NCBI GenBank assembly: GCA_905339275.1
Contig: CAJPFK010000001.1
Location: 124,001 to 188,000, forward strand
DNA from: Methylophilaceae bacterium
GTDB lineage: Bacteria; Pseudomonadota; Gammaproteobacteria; Burkholderiales; Methylophilaceae
Direction: 5' to 3'
Length of the DNA stretch: 64,000 nucleotides
Shown here: in pieces, positions 9,197-17,775 of the stretch
Layout: the number at the start of each line of letters is the position of its first letter
Numbering within the stretch: position 1 is the stretch's first letter
Position numbers and translations under genes: made by a program
Notes under the pieces: model-generated
Told to the model about the DNA's origin: nothing
Seen by the model: the letters and a program-made list of their open reading frames with translations, nothing else
The model's database searches: none

Positions 9197-9620
9197 TCCC
9201 ATGCCTCTTGTCAGTATCAAGGCTGTTCGGGGTTTCATCCCCTCGATTCTTCTGCTCGAAAACAACTATATGGTCAGGCATGCATTTTCCATGAATGCGA
9301 AAGAGACCGGGTTTGCCCATGTTTTCCAGACGGCGACCGTATCCGTTGCCAGGAGGAAATGCGGGAGCATCGCCTTTCACGGGCTGATTATCGGCCTTTC
9401 CCATGGCGAAGAGGAGTTGACCCTGATCGAGTCAATCAGGTCCGGCCATACCAAATGCAATGAAAATGTTCCTATTGTGGCGATCGTCTCGTCCTGTACG
9501 TCTGATCTTTTACTGAAGCTGGACAACCTGAATGTGAAGGAAATATTGCCAAGGCCGCTGCGGGTCAGAACCATCCAGGATGCTGCGCAGCATATTGTCA
9601 CCATGGCCGCCAGTACCTAG
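9189..9620 (+). CDS. Degenerate receiver-like (pseudo-REC) protein
   Basis: At 143 residues it has the alternating pattern of a response-regulator receiver: ILLLENNYMVRHAF for the first strand and helix, GLIIGLSHGEEEL for the third strand, VPIVAIVSS for the fourth and VKEILPRPLR for the fifth. The acidic pair is replaced (LLLENN), the phospho-acceptor Asp appears replaced by Gly in LIIGL, and the conserved Lys before Pro is Arg. If it is a REC fold it should not be phosphorylated in the classical way. ATG 9189 overlaps the GAF gene. The fold assignment is inference. Confidence 0.5.
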   Translation: MNNPMPLVSIKAVRGFIPSILLLENNYMVRHAFSMNAKETGFAHVFQTATVSVARRKCGSIAFHGLIIGLSHGEEELTLIESIRSGHTKCNENVPIVAIVSSCTSDLLLKLDNLNVKEILPRPLRVRTIQDAAQHIVTMAAST

Positions 9621-9898
9621 GATGACAGGCGGATAATCGACCTGTTTCCGGTAATTTACGGCGTTAGCGCCGTTACAAAAACTAGAACTTGGCAGAAGGA
9701 TGCATGCGCTTAATGGTTTCATGCATGGCGCCAGATTATTTCCTTCATGCACTTCCCTTTTTTTCGGCAGGACGAATGCCTGGAATGCCATCGGACTCTA
9801 TCCGGCTAATTAGTCGGCATGTATTTTGCTAGTAATCCCATATCTCTGCTTTTGGTTTTTGCTCTGATATTTTAGAGTAGGGTTTAGGACAAAACGAC

Positions 9899-11500
9899 AT
9901 GTCTCCATCACAAGGATCAAATCACGTAGCGCTGGTTACCATCTACGAGATTGGCAAGATACTCAGTTCTTCGCTGGATCTGCATAAAACCTTGCGGCAG
10001 GTGCTCAATGTGATCGCCGCGCATCTGAATATGCAACGCGGCATGGTGTGCAGCGAAGAAGACGGTTATTTGGGTATCATCGCCGCGGTTGGATTCAGCC
10101 GCGAGGAGATGTTGCGCGCCAGGTTTCGCGTGGGTGAGGGCGTAACCGGCCGGATTTTCCAGACAGGCATGCCGGCGGTTGTGCCGAATGTGGCACGCGA
10201 GCCTTTGTTCCTGAATCGTACGGGCGCCCGCCGGGTGGTGGAGAATCAGGCTATTTCATTTCTTGGGGTTCCGATCAAGGTCGGCAGGAAATGCATAGGC
10301 GTGCTGTCGTTCGAGCGGCAGGAAGGGGATAAGTGGTGTGGTTTTGAGGACGACCTCCAACTGCTGACCATGGTCGCCAACCTGATCGGACAGACGATGC
10401 AGTTGAATCGGCAGGTGGCTGACGACCGCGATATGTTGATGCAGGAGAAATCACGCCTGCAGAAAGAGCTGGCAGGCAAATACAGTTTGGACAATGTGGT
10501 GGGTCAATCCAAGCGCATGCATGAGGTATTTGCGGATGTGCATATGGCGGCTCCGGGTAAAAGCACGATTCTGATACGGGGCGAGTCGGGTACGGGCAAG
10601 GAGATTATTGCCAGGTCGATACACTTTCTCTCTGCACGCAAGGATAAGCCGTTTATCAAGGTCAATTGCGCCGCGCTGACCGAAAGCCTGCTTGAGTCGG
10701 AGTTGTTCGGGCATGAGAAGGGCGCATTCACCGGTGCGCTGCAGGAGCGCAAGGGGCGCTTTGAACAGGCGAATGGTGGCACGCTTTTTCTGGATGAAAT
10801 CGGGGATGTCTCACCTGCCTTCCAGGTGAAGCTGCTGCGGGTGCTGCAGGAGCGGGAGCTGGAGCGCGTGGGCGGCAACAAGACCATCAAGGTGGACGTG
10901 CGCCTGATTTGCGCAACCAACCGCAATCTGGAAGAAGCCGTCAGCAAGGGGGAGTTCCGTTCGGACCTTTATTTCCGCATCAATGTCATCTCTATTTTTC
11001 TGCCTCCGTTGCGCGACAGGCGTGATGACATTCCCTTGCTGGTCGAAAACATTCTGGCTCGATTCAATCGTGAAAACAGCGCCAAGGTCAGCATAACTCC
11101 GGAAGCCATGCGTGTGCTGAGTAGCTGCTATTGGCCCGGCAATGTTCGTGAGCTTGAGAACTGTGTGGAGCGGTTCGCCACCATGACGCGTAATAACGTG
11201 ATTCGCGAGGTGGATATTCCCTGTCAGACCAACCATTGCCTTTCTTCAACGCTATGGAAATATCAGCCTGCAGGCGATGTGATCCCGATTGCGCCGATTG
11301 CCGAGCCGGTGCATCAACCGTCTCCGGCAAGGGTGCCTGAAGAGACGGAAGTGGCCGTCATGACAGAGCGTGAACAACTGGTGAGTGCCATGGAAAAAAG
11401 CGGGTGGGTACAGGCGAAGGCCGCCCGCCTGCTGAATCTGACCCCGCGTCAAATGGGGTATGCGCTCAAGAAATATAACATTGAGGTCAAGCGTTTTTAA
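9899..11500 (+). CDS. nifA: Nif-specific sigma-54 activator NifA, oxygen-sensitive type
   Basis: NifA activates sigma-54 promoters of nitrogen fixation genes from upstream TGT-N10-ACA sites. Domains in order: N-terminal GAF (about 20-165), AAA+ sigma-54 interaction domain (about 195-430, with GESGTGKE Walker A and the ELFGHEKGAFTGA loop), and a C-terminal Fis-type helix-turn-helix. The cysteine series C410, C422, C442, C447 gives Cx11C-x19-Cx4C, the pattern of oxygen-sensitive NifA from organisms lacking NifL. No nifL is present here. It precedes the nifB operon but has no clear sigma-54 promoter of its own. Confidence 0.96.
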   Translation: MSPSQGSNHVALVTIYEIGKILSSSLDLHKTLRQVLNVIAAHLNMQRGMVCSEEDGYLGIIAAVGFSREEMLRARFRVGEGVTGRIFQTGMPAVVPNVAREPLFLNRTGARRVVENQAISFLGVPIKVGRKCIGVLSFERQEGDKWCGFEDDLQLLTMVANLIGQTMQLNRQVADDRDMLMQEKSRLQKELAGKYSLDNVVGQSKRMHEVFADVHMAAPGKSTILIRGESGTGKEIIARSIHFLSARKDKPFIKVNCAALTESLLESELFGHEKGAFTGALQERKGRFEQANGGTLFLDEIGDVSPAFQVKLLRVLQERELERVGGNKTIKVDVRLICATNRNLEEAVSKGEFRSDLYFRINVISIFLPPLRDRRDDIPLLVENILARFNRENSAKVSITPEAMRVLSSCYWPGNVRELENCVERFATMTRNNVIREVDIPCQTNHCLSSTLWKYQPAGDVIPIAPIAEPVHQPSPARVPEETEVAVMTEREQLVSAMEKSGWVQAKAARLLNLTPRQMGYALKKYNIEVKRF

Positions 11501-11710
11501 TATGCCGGCTGCCTTGCCGGAAGCGCCCGGTTTTCATTAATCGCGCGCGTTCAGGCAATGATGACGGCACGTCCCCGCTCCACTCTCCCCACATGGTTTT
11601 TTTTCACTCTCAAAGCCGCTGATACAGCGGTCGCGGCGGCGCTTCGCACTATTTCCGATGAGGCCGTTCAGGGCTGCCGTACGCCTTGTGGTCCACGTTT
11701 TTCCGGCGAC

Positions 11711-11726
11711 TGTTCCCTTTGCGACA
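11711..11726 (+). promoter_or_regulatory. NifA upstream activator site 1 for nifB
   Basis: TGT-N10-ACA (TGTTCCCTTTGCGACA), with a second such site 28 bases further on. The region 11719-11746 also forms an 11-bp inverted repeat, TTGCGACAAAG / CTTTGTCGCAA. Confidence 0.65.
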
Positions 11727-11738
11727 AAGTCATGGCTT

Positions 11739-11754
11739 TGTCGCAATAGCGACA
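11739..11754 (+). promoter_or_regulatory. NifA upstream activator site 2 for nifB
   Basis: TGTCGCAATAGCGACA is an almost perfect palindrome of the TGT-N10-ACA class, 68 bases before the -24 element. Confidence 0.85.
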
Positions 11755-11822
11755 AAAAACACAGCACCTGGGATGCGTATGTAACCTTATGATTTAAATA
11801 TACTTTATTTAAATTTCAAGTG

Positions 11823-11838
11823 TGGCATACGATTTGCA
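11823..11838 (+). promoter_or_regulatory. Sigma-54 promoter of the nifB operon
   Basis: TGGCATACGATTTGCA places GG and GC exactly 12 bases apart, as needed for -24/-12 recognition. It lies 36 bases before the nifB ATG. Confidence 0.88.
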
Positions 11839-11874
11839 ATATCCAGATTAAATCCTTTACCAGAGACCAACATC

Positions 11875-13452
11875 ATGGAAAATGCATTGGAAAGTGCGGT
11901 ATCGAATACCGGCCGTCTCAGGCCATTGAGCGGTATCAAGGTCGAAGTTGCCGGGCAGCCGGCTGTTTCCGGTTGCGGTACGACAGGCGGCGAAGGCAAG
12001 GCCAGTTGCGGTTCGTCAGCCGGGCCTGACGACATGCCTGCGGAAATCTGGGATAAGGTCAAGAACCACCCCTGTTATTCCGAGGAAGCGCACCATCATT
12101 TCGCCCGCATGCATGTGGCGGTGGCGCCGGCGTGCAACATCCAGTGCAATTACTGCAATCGCAAGTACGATTGTTCCAATGAATCGCGCCCCGGCGTGGT
12201 GTCGCAGAAGCTTACGCCCGAACAGGCCGTCAGGAAGGTGCTGGCCGTTGCCAGCGAAATCCCGCAGATGACGGTACTGGGCATTGCCGGCCCCGGCGAC
12301 TCGCTCGCCAACCCGAGAAAGACGTTCGATACCATGAGCATGCTTCACGAGACTGCGCCTGATATCAAGCTCTGCATCTCGACCAACGGCCTGGCCTTGC
12401 CGGAACAGGTCGACGAAATCTGCAAGTACAACATCGACCACGTCACGATTACCATCAACATGGTGGACCCGGAGATCGGCGCCAAGATCTACCCATGGAT
12501 ATTCTGGAACCATAAGCGCATCACCGGCGTCGAGGCTTCACGCATCCTGCACGAGCAGCAGATGAAAGGCCTGGAAATGCTGACCGCGCGCGGGGTGCTC
12601 ACCAAGATCAACTCGGTGCTGATCCCCGGCATCAATGACGAGCACCTGATTGAGGTGAACCGTGAGGTCAAGAAGCGCGGCGCTTTCCTGCACAACATCA
12701 TGCCGCTGATTTCAGAAGCCGAGCACGGCACCGTGTTCGGCCTGACCGGCCAGCGCGGGCCCACCGCGCAGGAACTGAAGGAGGTGCAGGATGCCTGCAT
12801 GGGCGGCGCCAACCTGATGCGGCATTGCCGTCAGTGCCGCGCCGATGCTGTCGGCCTGCTGGGTGAAGACCGTTCGGAAGAATTCACCCTGGACAAAATC
12901 GAGGACATGGACATCGTCTACGACCTGGAGAAACGCCGTGCTTACCAGGAAAAAGTCGAGGCCGAGCGCCAGTCGCAGCACCAGGCCAAGGTGGACGCAC
13001 TGGCGGCCGCGCTGGACCTGGAGAACGTGGATCCCGACATGAAGGTGCTGATTGCCGTTGCCACTGAAGGGCACGGCAAGGTCAACCAGCATTTCGGCCA
13101 TGCCACCGAGTTCCAGATTTTCGAGGTCAGCAAGGATGAGGCGCTCTTCGTCGGCCATCGCCGTGTCGACCTCTACTGCCAGGGCGGTTTCGGCGAGGAC
13201 GAGCAATTGCCTTCCATCGTCAATGCCATCAACGATTGCCATGCGGTCCTGGTGGCCAAGATCGGCGCCTGTCCACGTGATGAACTGAAGGCTGCCGGTA
13301 TCGAACCGGTGGAAGAATACGCCCACGAGTTTATCGAGAAGGCGGCGTTATCCTGGTTCAACGCCTACCGCCAGCGCATTGCCAACGGCGAGCTCAGGCA
13401 CCAGCCGCGCGGCGATGCCGCCATTCGCCAGGGTGCGTTCGTGGCAGCCTGA
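11875..13452 (+). CDS. nifB: Nitrogenase cofactor biosynthesis radical SAM protein NifB
   Basis: NifB fuses two [4Fe-4S] clusters with a carbide to form NifB-co, the core of FeMo-co. The radical SAM motif is C87-x3-C91-x2-C94 (CNIQCNYC). Further conserved parts are [12 protein letters not shown] and [23 protein letters not shown]-terminal NifX-like domain (about 385-505) begins at [22 protein letters not shown]. The 525-residue length fits the two-domain form. The first gene of a long operon, it is driven by the sigma-54 promoter at 11823 and followed by a ferredoxin. Confidence 0.97.
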   Translation: MENALESAVSNTGRLRPLSGIKVEVAGQPAVSGCGTTGGEGKASCGSSAGPDDMPAEIWDKVKNHPCYSEEAHHHFARMHVAVAPACNIQCNYCNRKYDCSNESRPGVVSQKLTPEQAVRKVLAVASEIPQMTVLGIAGPGDSLANPRKTFDTMSMLHETAPDIKLCISTNGLALPEQVDEICKYNIDHVTITINMVDPEIGAKIYPWIFWNHKRITGVEASRILHEQQMKGLEMLTARGVLTKINSVLIPGINDEHLIEVNREVKKRGAFLHNIMPLISEAEHGTVFGLTGQRGPTAQELKEVQDACMGGANLMRHCRQCRADAVGLLGEDRSEEFTLDKIEDMDIVYDLEKRRAYQEKVEAERQSQHQAKVDALAAALDLENVDPDMKVLIAVATEGHGKVNQHFGHATEFQIFEVSKDEALFVGHRRVDLYCQGGFGEDEQLPSIVNAINDCHAVLVAKIGACPRDELKAAGIEPVEEYAHEFIEKAALSWFNAYRQRIANGELRHQPRGDAAIRQGAFVAA

Positions 13453-13490
13453 TCGGGGCAGACCAAACAATTTTCAACAGGAGAAATACC

Positions 13491-13712
13491 ATGGCATACA
13501 AGATCGTCGGTTCGCAATGCACAGGGTGTTCGGCTTGCGAGCCGGAATGCCCGAACCAGGCCATTTTCGAGAAAAACGGCGTGTTCTACATCAAGCCGGA
13601 AAAATGCACCGAGTGCATCGGCTATTTCGATGAAGCGCAGTGCGTGGCCGCTTGTCCGGTGGATAACACCTGCATTATCGATAACGCCTATCCGCGTTAC
13701 CAGGCGGCATGA
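13491..13712 (+). CDS. fdxN: 2[4Fe-4S] ferredoxin, FdxN type
   Basis: This 73-residue bacterial ferredoxin has [12 protein letters not shown] for one cluster and [13 protein letters not shown]-x3-CP for the other; the insertion between Cys residues in the second motif is typical of nif-linked FdxN proteins. It sits directly after nifB, where such a ferredoxin is known to support NifB maturation or electron delivery. Confidence 0.88.
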   Translation: MAYKIVGSQCTGCSACEPECPNQAIFEKNGVFYIKPEKCTECIGYFDEAQCVAACPVDNTCIIDNAYPRYQAA

Positions 13713-13719
13713 GGTCATC

Positions 13720-14106
13720 ATGGAATTGACAATGACCCCCAAGGCAGAGAAATTCATCAGCCGCATGATTCGCTTCAATGGCGGTACGCCGGAACATGGT
13801 TTCCGTCTGGTGGTGAGTCCGGGCGGTTGCTCGGGATTGAGCTCGGAGTTTACCGTGGAGGCGGCTCCGCTCGAAGGCGATGCCGTGATCGAGACGAGCG
13901 GGCTGAAGCTGTTCCTGCCCGCCGAATCCAGAATATTGCTGGATGGCGCCACCATCGATTTCAAGGATACGCCGATGGAATCCGGGTTGACCTTCATCAC
14001 GCCCCAGGGCGGAAACTGCGGTTGCAGCAGTAGCGCTGGCGGCCATGGCGAGCATGCGGACGGGCCGGTCACGGTGAGCATCGCCAGCATTCAGCGCAAG
14101 CACTGA
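13720..14106 (+). CDS. HesB/IscA-type iron-sulfur carrier, nif-linked
   Basis: This A-type carrier has the three conserved cysteines in SPGGCSGLSSEF and GGNCGCSSS. The 128-residue chain has a His- and Gly-rich tail (AGGHGEHADGP) beyond the usual end. ATG 13720 is used, 8 bases after the ferredoxin stop. It resembles the nif-specific IscA (NifIscA) found in other diazotroph clusters. Two more A-type proteins occur in the isc operon of this window. Confidence 0.85.
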   Translation: MELTMTPKAEKFISRMIRFNGGTPEHGFRLVVSPGGCSGLSSEFTVEAAPLEGDAVIETSGLKLFLPAESRILLDGATIDFKDTPMESGLTFITPQGGNCGCSSSAGGHGEHADGPVTVSIASIQRKH

Positions 14107-14165
14107 CCTGCATCAGGGTCAGACCATAGGGATTACACGGGACACAGAGGCCGAGGTTGAACATC

Positions 14166-14675
14166 ATGGAAGGTGAAGCGCTTGAAAATATCTGGTTTGC
14201 CGAACGCTACCGGAACCTGCCTCCGGTGGCGGAGGAGCATCTGCGTCTTGCCAGCCACGCGTATGCAGATGACGCCAAGGCGGAAATGCATCTCGCGCTG
14301 GCCAAGGCAATTGCGCATGGCAATGCCGTGGTCCAGGTTGGCGAGTACCGTTATTACTTTTACAAGAACCGGCTGCCGGAAGCCCTGAAAGTTGCCGAGG
14401 CCTGTTTGTTGACGGTTTCTGCGGAATTGCACCTGCCTCCGCACTGGTATGAAGTCACCCCGGCAGATGCCGATTTCCGCGGCGATGAACCGGCGCATCG
14501 TTTTTACCTGTTTGTGCTGAAGGCTTACGCCTACCTGTTGTTGCGCCTCAATCGCCTGGTGGAAGGCTCGCTGGCAGTGGAAAAACTGCTGGAACTCGAC
14601 CCGGCCAACAGGATCGGCGGCCAATTGCTGCTGGATGTGCTGGCACGCATAGGCAAGGATGATTACGATGATTGA
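14166..14675 (+). CDS. TPR-like helical repeat protein, nif-linked (copy 1)
   Basis: This 169-residue protein is predicted all-helical, with repeat-like pieces around EYRYYFYKNRLPEALKVAEACL and HRFYLFVLKAYAYLLLRLNRLVEGSLAVEKLLELDP. It has no catalytic motif. It is a paralog of the protein at 38064: both share an F-YLF-LKA pattern followed by an L-E-DP helix pair. Its place between the IscA-like carrier and the LRV protein suggests a scaffold or chaperone role in nitrogenase assembly, but this is inference. ATG 14166 is chosen over the upstream TTG. Confidence 0.6.
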   Translation: MEGEALENIWFAERYRNLPPVAEEHLRLASHAYADDAKAEMHLALAKAIAHGNAVVQVGEYRYYFYKNRLPEALKVAEACLLTVSAELHLPPHWYEVTPADADFRGDEPAHRFYLFVLKAYAYLLLRLNRLVEGSLAVEKLLELDPANRIGGQLLLDVLARIGKDDYDD

Positions 14676-15438
14676 CAGCGACATACCGGCAGTGGATTGG
14701 CAGGGCGGCGCGATTGATTGTGCCGGCTGCGCCCACCTCGACCGGTTGGCGCTGGGGACGTGCAAGCCTTTGCGCGCCTGCGTGCATGACCGTTATGCCA
14801 AGCGTATAGATCGCTTTTTCGGCACCAATCCCGGCCTGGCCACGCATTATATGGATCATGCCTATTTCGAGGTGCGGGCAGTAGCTGCCAAGTACCTTGA
14901 CCTGTTCCAGTTGAACCGGCTGGTCAGCGATCCCGACGAAACCGTGCGGGCCAGCGTTGCCTTGCGCCTGCCGCCCAGGCAGTTGGTCAAGCTGCTTCGT
15001 GATCCTGACCGCGAAGTGCGTGTGCGGGTCGCCTCGCGGCTGGAACTGAATGACCTGCCAGCCATGCTGAAGGACGAAGACTATTACGTGCGGGTGGTCG
15101 TTGCGTGCCGCATCGCTCCGGGAATGCTGTTTCATCTGGTTCGTGATCCGGATTCATCGGTACGCCAGGTGGTGGCATCGAAAATCGGCCATGAGTGGCT
15201 GCCCATGCTGGCAAATGATAGCGACGATGAAGTGCGGCTGACGGCTATCCGCCGGATGCCTACCGGTTTGCTGCCGCCGTTTCGTTTTGACCATGACTGG
15301 CGCGTGCGCTTCGAAGTTGCGCAACGCGTGCCTGTCGAACACCTGGCCGATATGGCGGCCGATGAAGATGAGGCTGTGGTCGATATCGCGCTCAAGCGTT
15401 TGAAGATGAGCTCCAGGGAGAATATGCATGGCTACTAA
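14668..15438 (+). CDS. [4Fe-4S] leucine-rich repeat variant (LRV) protein
   Basis: The N-terminus has four cysteines (CAGC near residue 15, then GTC and RAC) suited to one [4Fe-4S] cluster. The rest consists of 24-residue helical repeats such as LVSDPDETVRASVALRLPPRQ, LLRDPDREVRVRVASRLELND and LVRDPDSSVRQVVASKI. This is the architecture of the LRV protein from the Azotobacter nif region, whose function is still unknown. ATG 14668 has AAGGA 8 bases upstream and overlaps the previous gene; ATG 14659 is an alternative. Confidence 0.88.
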   Translation: MIDSDIPAVDWQGGAIDCAGCAHLDRLALGTCKPLRACVHDRYAKRIDRFFGTNPGLATHYMDHAYFEVRAVAAKYLDLFQLNRLVSDPDETVRASVALRLPPRQLVKLLRDPDREVRVRVASRLELNDLPAMLKDEDYYVRVVVACRIAPGMLFHLVRDPDSSVRQVVASKIGHEWLPMLANDSDDEVRLTAIRRMPTGLLPPFRFDHDWRVRFEVAQRVPVEHLADMAADEDEAVVDIALKRLKMSSRENMHGY

Positions 15439-15739
15439 CATCAATCGCGATGGCGATACCGTGGAATTGGTCAATCCGCCCAAGTTCGAATACGGACAGA
15501 AGGTGCGCTCGAAAAAATACGTGCGCAACGATGGCACCTTTCAGGGCAGGGAGGTCGGCGAAATTCTGGTGAGCAAGGGCGATGTAGGTTATGTCACCAG
15601 TATCGGCACCTTTTTGCAGCAGTTCTACATTTACGGCATCGATTTTTACGAACTCGGTTATCGCGTCGGCATGCGCGGCAAGGAGCTGGAACTGACGGAT
15701 GAAGCCGTCGTGGAAGACGAAGGGGAAATCCATGGCTGA
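15428..15739 (+). CDS. nifZ: Nitrogen fixation protein NifZ
   Basis: NifZ helps form the second P-cluster of the MoFe protein. The 103-residue chain has the NifZ pattern KFEYGQKVRSKKYVRNDGTF, KGDVGYVTSIGTFLQQFYIYGIDFYELGYRVGMRGKEL. It overlaps the LRV gene by 11 bases and the next, second NifZ-domain gene by 8 bases. Confidence 0.93.
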   Translation: MATNINRDGDTVELVNPPKFEYGQKVRSKKYVRNDGTFQGREVGEILVSKGDVGYVTSIGTFLQQFYIYGIDFYELGYRVGMRGKELELTDEAVVEDEGEIHG

Positions 15740-15971
15740 GCCGCGTGAAGCCAGGTTCCAATGGGGCCAGCCGGTGAAAACCACCATGAATCTCGTGAAT
15801 GACGGCAGCTACCCGGACGTGCCGGCGGATGCCATCCTTGCGGAGCAGGGCGAGCATGGAGAAGTCGTCAATGTGGGGCTGGTGGAAGAGACCGGCGAGC
15901 CCATCTATTTGGTCGAATTTGCCGACGGCAAGGTGGTGGGCGTGCTGGAGGAGGAAATCGAGCCATGCTGA
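15732..15971 (+). CDS. Second NifZ-domain protein, 79 aa
   Basis: A short NifZ-like fold reads FQWGQPVKTTMNLVNDGSYP, GEHGEVVNVG and PIYLVEFADGKVVGVLEEEIEP. It is more acidic and shorter than the preceding NifZ, which it directly follows with overlapping codons. Tandem nifZ genes are known in some diazotrophs. Whether the two act as a pair on the P-cluster is not known from the sequence. Confidence 0.78.
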   Translation: MAEPREARFQWGQPVKTTMNLVNDGSYPDVPADAILAEQGEHGEVVNVGLVEETGEPIYLVEFADGKVVGVLEEEIEPC

Positions 15972-16032
15972 AGCATGCACACACGGCTGGTTTGGCAATC
16001 TCCATCCTGGTGCAGGGAGGGAGGGTGCGCGC

Positions 16033-16380
16033 ATGATTGCAGAACGCATCCATGACCAGGTTTGCCCGCATCCGAACGAGGTGGACCGCAAGCGTATCGA
16101 AAAAACCCTGGCAGAGCGTGAGCGATATAAATACGTTTCGCCGACGGTGCTGCCGGATATGGATGGTTACCTGGTGCGCAGCCCTTGCTGTTCGCGCAAT
16201 GTCGATCAGGATGGCGGCGTTATCGATATTGCGCGCATTGAATTCCAGGAAGGCAACTTCTGGCGCCTGTACCAGAAAGATGACGAGAAACAGCGCTGGC
16301 GCGCGCACTCGGAGTACCTGAGCCTGCCCGTGCTGCTGGCGCGGCTGGTCGCCGACCCGAAAAGGGAGTTCTGGCGGTGA
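16033..16380 (+). CDS. DUF3024-like protein in the nif operon
   Basis: This 115-residue protein has the ordered pattern RKRIEKTLAERERYKYVSPTVL, SPCCSRN, IARIEFQEGNFWRLYQKDDEKQRWRAHSEY, which reminds me of the DUF3024 family. The adjacent Cys pair (PCCSRN) could bind metal. The stop overlaps the nifS GTG start. Function unknown; its place between nifZ genes and nifS points to nitrogenase maturation. Confidence 0.5.
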   Translation: MIAERIHDQVCPHPNEVDRKRIEKTLAERERYKYVSPTVLPDMDGYLVRSPCCSRNVDQDGGVIDIARIEFQEGNFWRLYQKDDEKQRWRAHSEYLSLPVLLARLVADPKREFWR

Positions 16381-17522
16381 GCGTGCATTACCTGGATAAC
16401 AACGCCACGACCCGCGTCCTGCCGCAGGTGATGGAAGCCATGCAGCCGTGGTTCTGCGAGCATTACGGCAACCCCGCCAGCAGTCATCCGCTCGGGCAGC
16501 ATGCCAGGCAGGCATTGATTGCCGCGCGTGCGTGCGTTGCCGCTTTTCTCCAGGCCGGCCCTGCCGAAATCGTCTTTACCAGCGGCGCGACCGAATCCAA
16601 CCACATGGCGATACTCGGTGCGTTGCAGGCCAACCCGTCGCGGCGCAAGATCGTCACCAGTGCGGTCGAGCATTCATCCACCCTGCGGTTGCTGGCGCAG
16701 CTTGCCGCGCAAGGGGTGGAAGTGGTGAAGGTGCCGGTCAACCACCTCGGCGGGCTGGACATGCCGGCGCTGGCCGCTGCCGTCACGCCGGATACGGCCC
16801 TGCTTACATTGATGCATGCCAACAACGAAACCGGCGTGATATTCCCGGTGGCCGAGGCTGCCGCCATTGCCCATGCGCATGCTGTCCCGTTGCATATCGA
16901 TGCAGCGCAGAGCGCTGGCAAGATACCCTTGTCCGTCGGGCAGTTCGGCTGCAATTTTCTCTCATTTTCCGGCCATAAACTGCATGCGCCCAAGGGTGTC
17001 GGCGTACTTTACGTGCGTAAAGGCGCGGCTCTGCAACCGTTGCTCTACGGCCATCAGGAGCGCAATCGGCGCGGCGGTACGGAAAACCTGCCGGGGATCA
17101 TCGGGCTGGCCGCGGCCTGCCGCCTGGCCCAGGAACACATGAACGCTCATGACGCCGGGCTTGCCGGGCTGCGTGACCGGTTGCAGAGCGGCATACTCTC
17201 CAGTTTGCCCTTTGCTCGCGTGAACGGCAGCGAGCCGCGCGTCCCCAATACCACCAATATCTGCCTGCCCGGACTCCACGGCGAGGAATTTCTGCATCGC
17301 CTCGGACAGGCCGGCATCATGGCTTCCCAGGGCAGTGCTTGCACTGCGGGCGGCACCGAGCCTTCGCACGTGCTGCTGGCCATGGGCCTGAGCCGTGAAG
17401 ATGCGCTTTCCTCGGTGCGGTTTTCGCTGTCACATGAAACCACCCTGACCGACGTGGATGCCGTGACTGGCGCCGTAGCCGCCATTTCCAGGCAGATGAT
17501 GCCGGGTTTGCTGGTGGCATAG
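16377..17522 (+). CDS. nifS: Cysteine desulfurase NifS
   Basis: This PLP enzyme frees sulfur from cysteine for nitrogenase clusters. The PLP lysine is in FSGHKLHAPKGVG, the substrate-cofactor region is HANNETGV, and the persulfide cysteine lies in QGSACTAGGTEPSHVLLAMG. At 381 residues it is the NifS rather than the longer IscS form; an IscS is encoded separately at 57354. The start is GTG 16377, overlapping the previous gene by 4 bases. The usual partner nifU is missing from this operon and from the window. Confidence 0.95.
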   Translation: MSVHYLDNNATTRVLPQVMEAMQPWFCEHYGNPASSHPLGQHARQALIAARACVAAFLQAGPAEIVFTSGATESNHMAILGALQANPSRRKIVTSAVEHSSTLRLLAQLAAQGVEVVKVPVNHLGGLDMPALAAAVTPDTALLTLMHANNETGVIFPVAEAAAIAHAHAVPLHIDAAQSAGKIPLSVGQFGCNFLSFSGHKLHAPKGVGVLYVRKGAALQPLLYGHQERNRRGGTENLPGIIGLAAACRLAQEHMNAHDAGLAGLRDRLQSGILSSLPFARVNGSEPRVPNTTNICLPGLHGEEFLHRLGQAGIMASQGSACTAGGTEPSHVLLAMGLSREDALSSVRFSLSHETTLTDVDAVTGAVAAISRQMMPGLLVA

Positions 17523-17556
17523 ACACAACGCATATTAATCACCGAAAGGTTGCAGC

Positions 17557-17766
17557 ATGAAAGTCATGATCCGGCGTAATGAAAACGGCGAGTTGTCCGC
17601 CTACGTTCCCAAGAAGGACCTGGAAGAACCGATTGTCGAAATCGAGAAGCCGGGGATGTGGGGAGGAACGGTCAAGCTTGCCAACGGGTGGCAACTGGCA
17701 TTGCCGGAGATGGCGGCGGACACCCGCTTGCCGATCACGGTTGAAGCCCGCCGCATGGGTGAATAG
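17557..17766 (+). CDS. nifT: Putative nitrogen fixation protein NifT (FixU)
   Basis: This 69-residue protein has the family pattern MKVMIRRNENGELSAYVPKKDLEEPIV, followed by a beta-rich part ending LPITVEARR. NifT is conserved in nif clusters but dispensable in the species tested, and its function is unknown. It sits 34 bases after nifS. Confidence 0.93.
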   Translation: MKVMIRRNENGELSAYVPKKDLEEPIVEIEKPGMWGGTVKLANGWQLALPEMAADTRLPITVEARRMGE

Positions 17767-17775
17767 GAGCTTGTT

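Larger units (their letters stand above)
11501..11874. other. nifA-nifB intergenic region (374 bases)
   Basis: I see no gene here; the short open frames on both strands have no domain pattern. The region holds two NifA sites (11711-11726, 11739-11754), an AT-rich inverted repeat around 11791-11815 that could bend DNA, and the nifB -24/-12 promoter at 11823-11838. Confidence 0.6.

Noticed and set aside
9686-9705. TGGCA-like element upstream of nifA considered as a sigma-54 promoter
   Set aside because: The distance between GG and GC is not 12 bases, so it cannot be a -24/-12 promoter.
11537-11767. Small open frames on both strands between nifA and nifB
   Set aside because: They cover the NifA sites, have no Shine-Dalgarno and no recognisable protein pattern.
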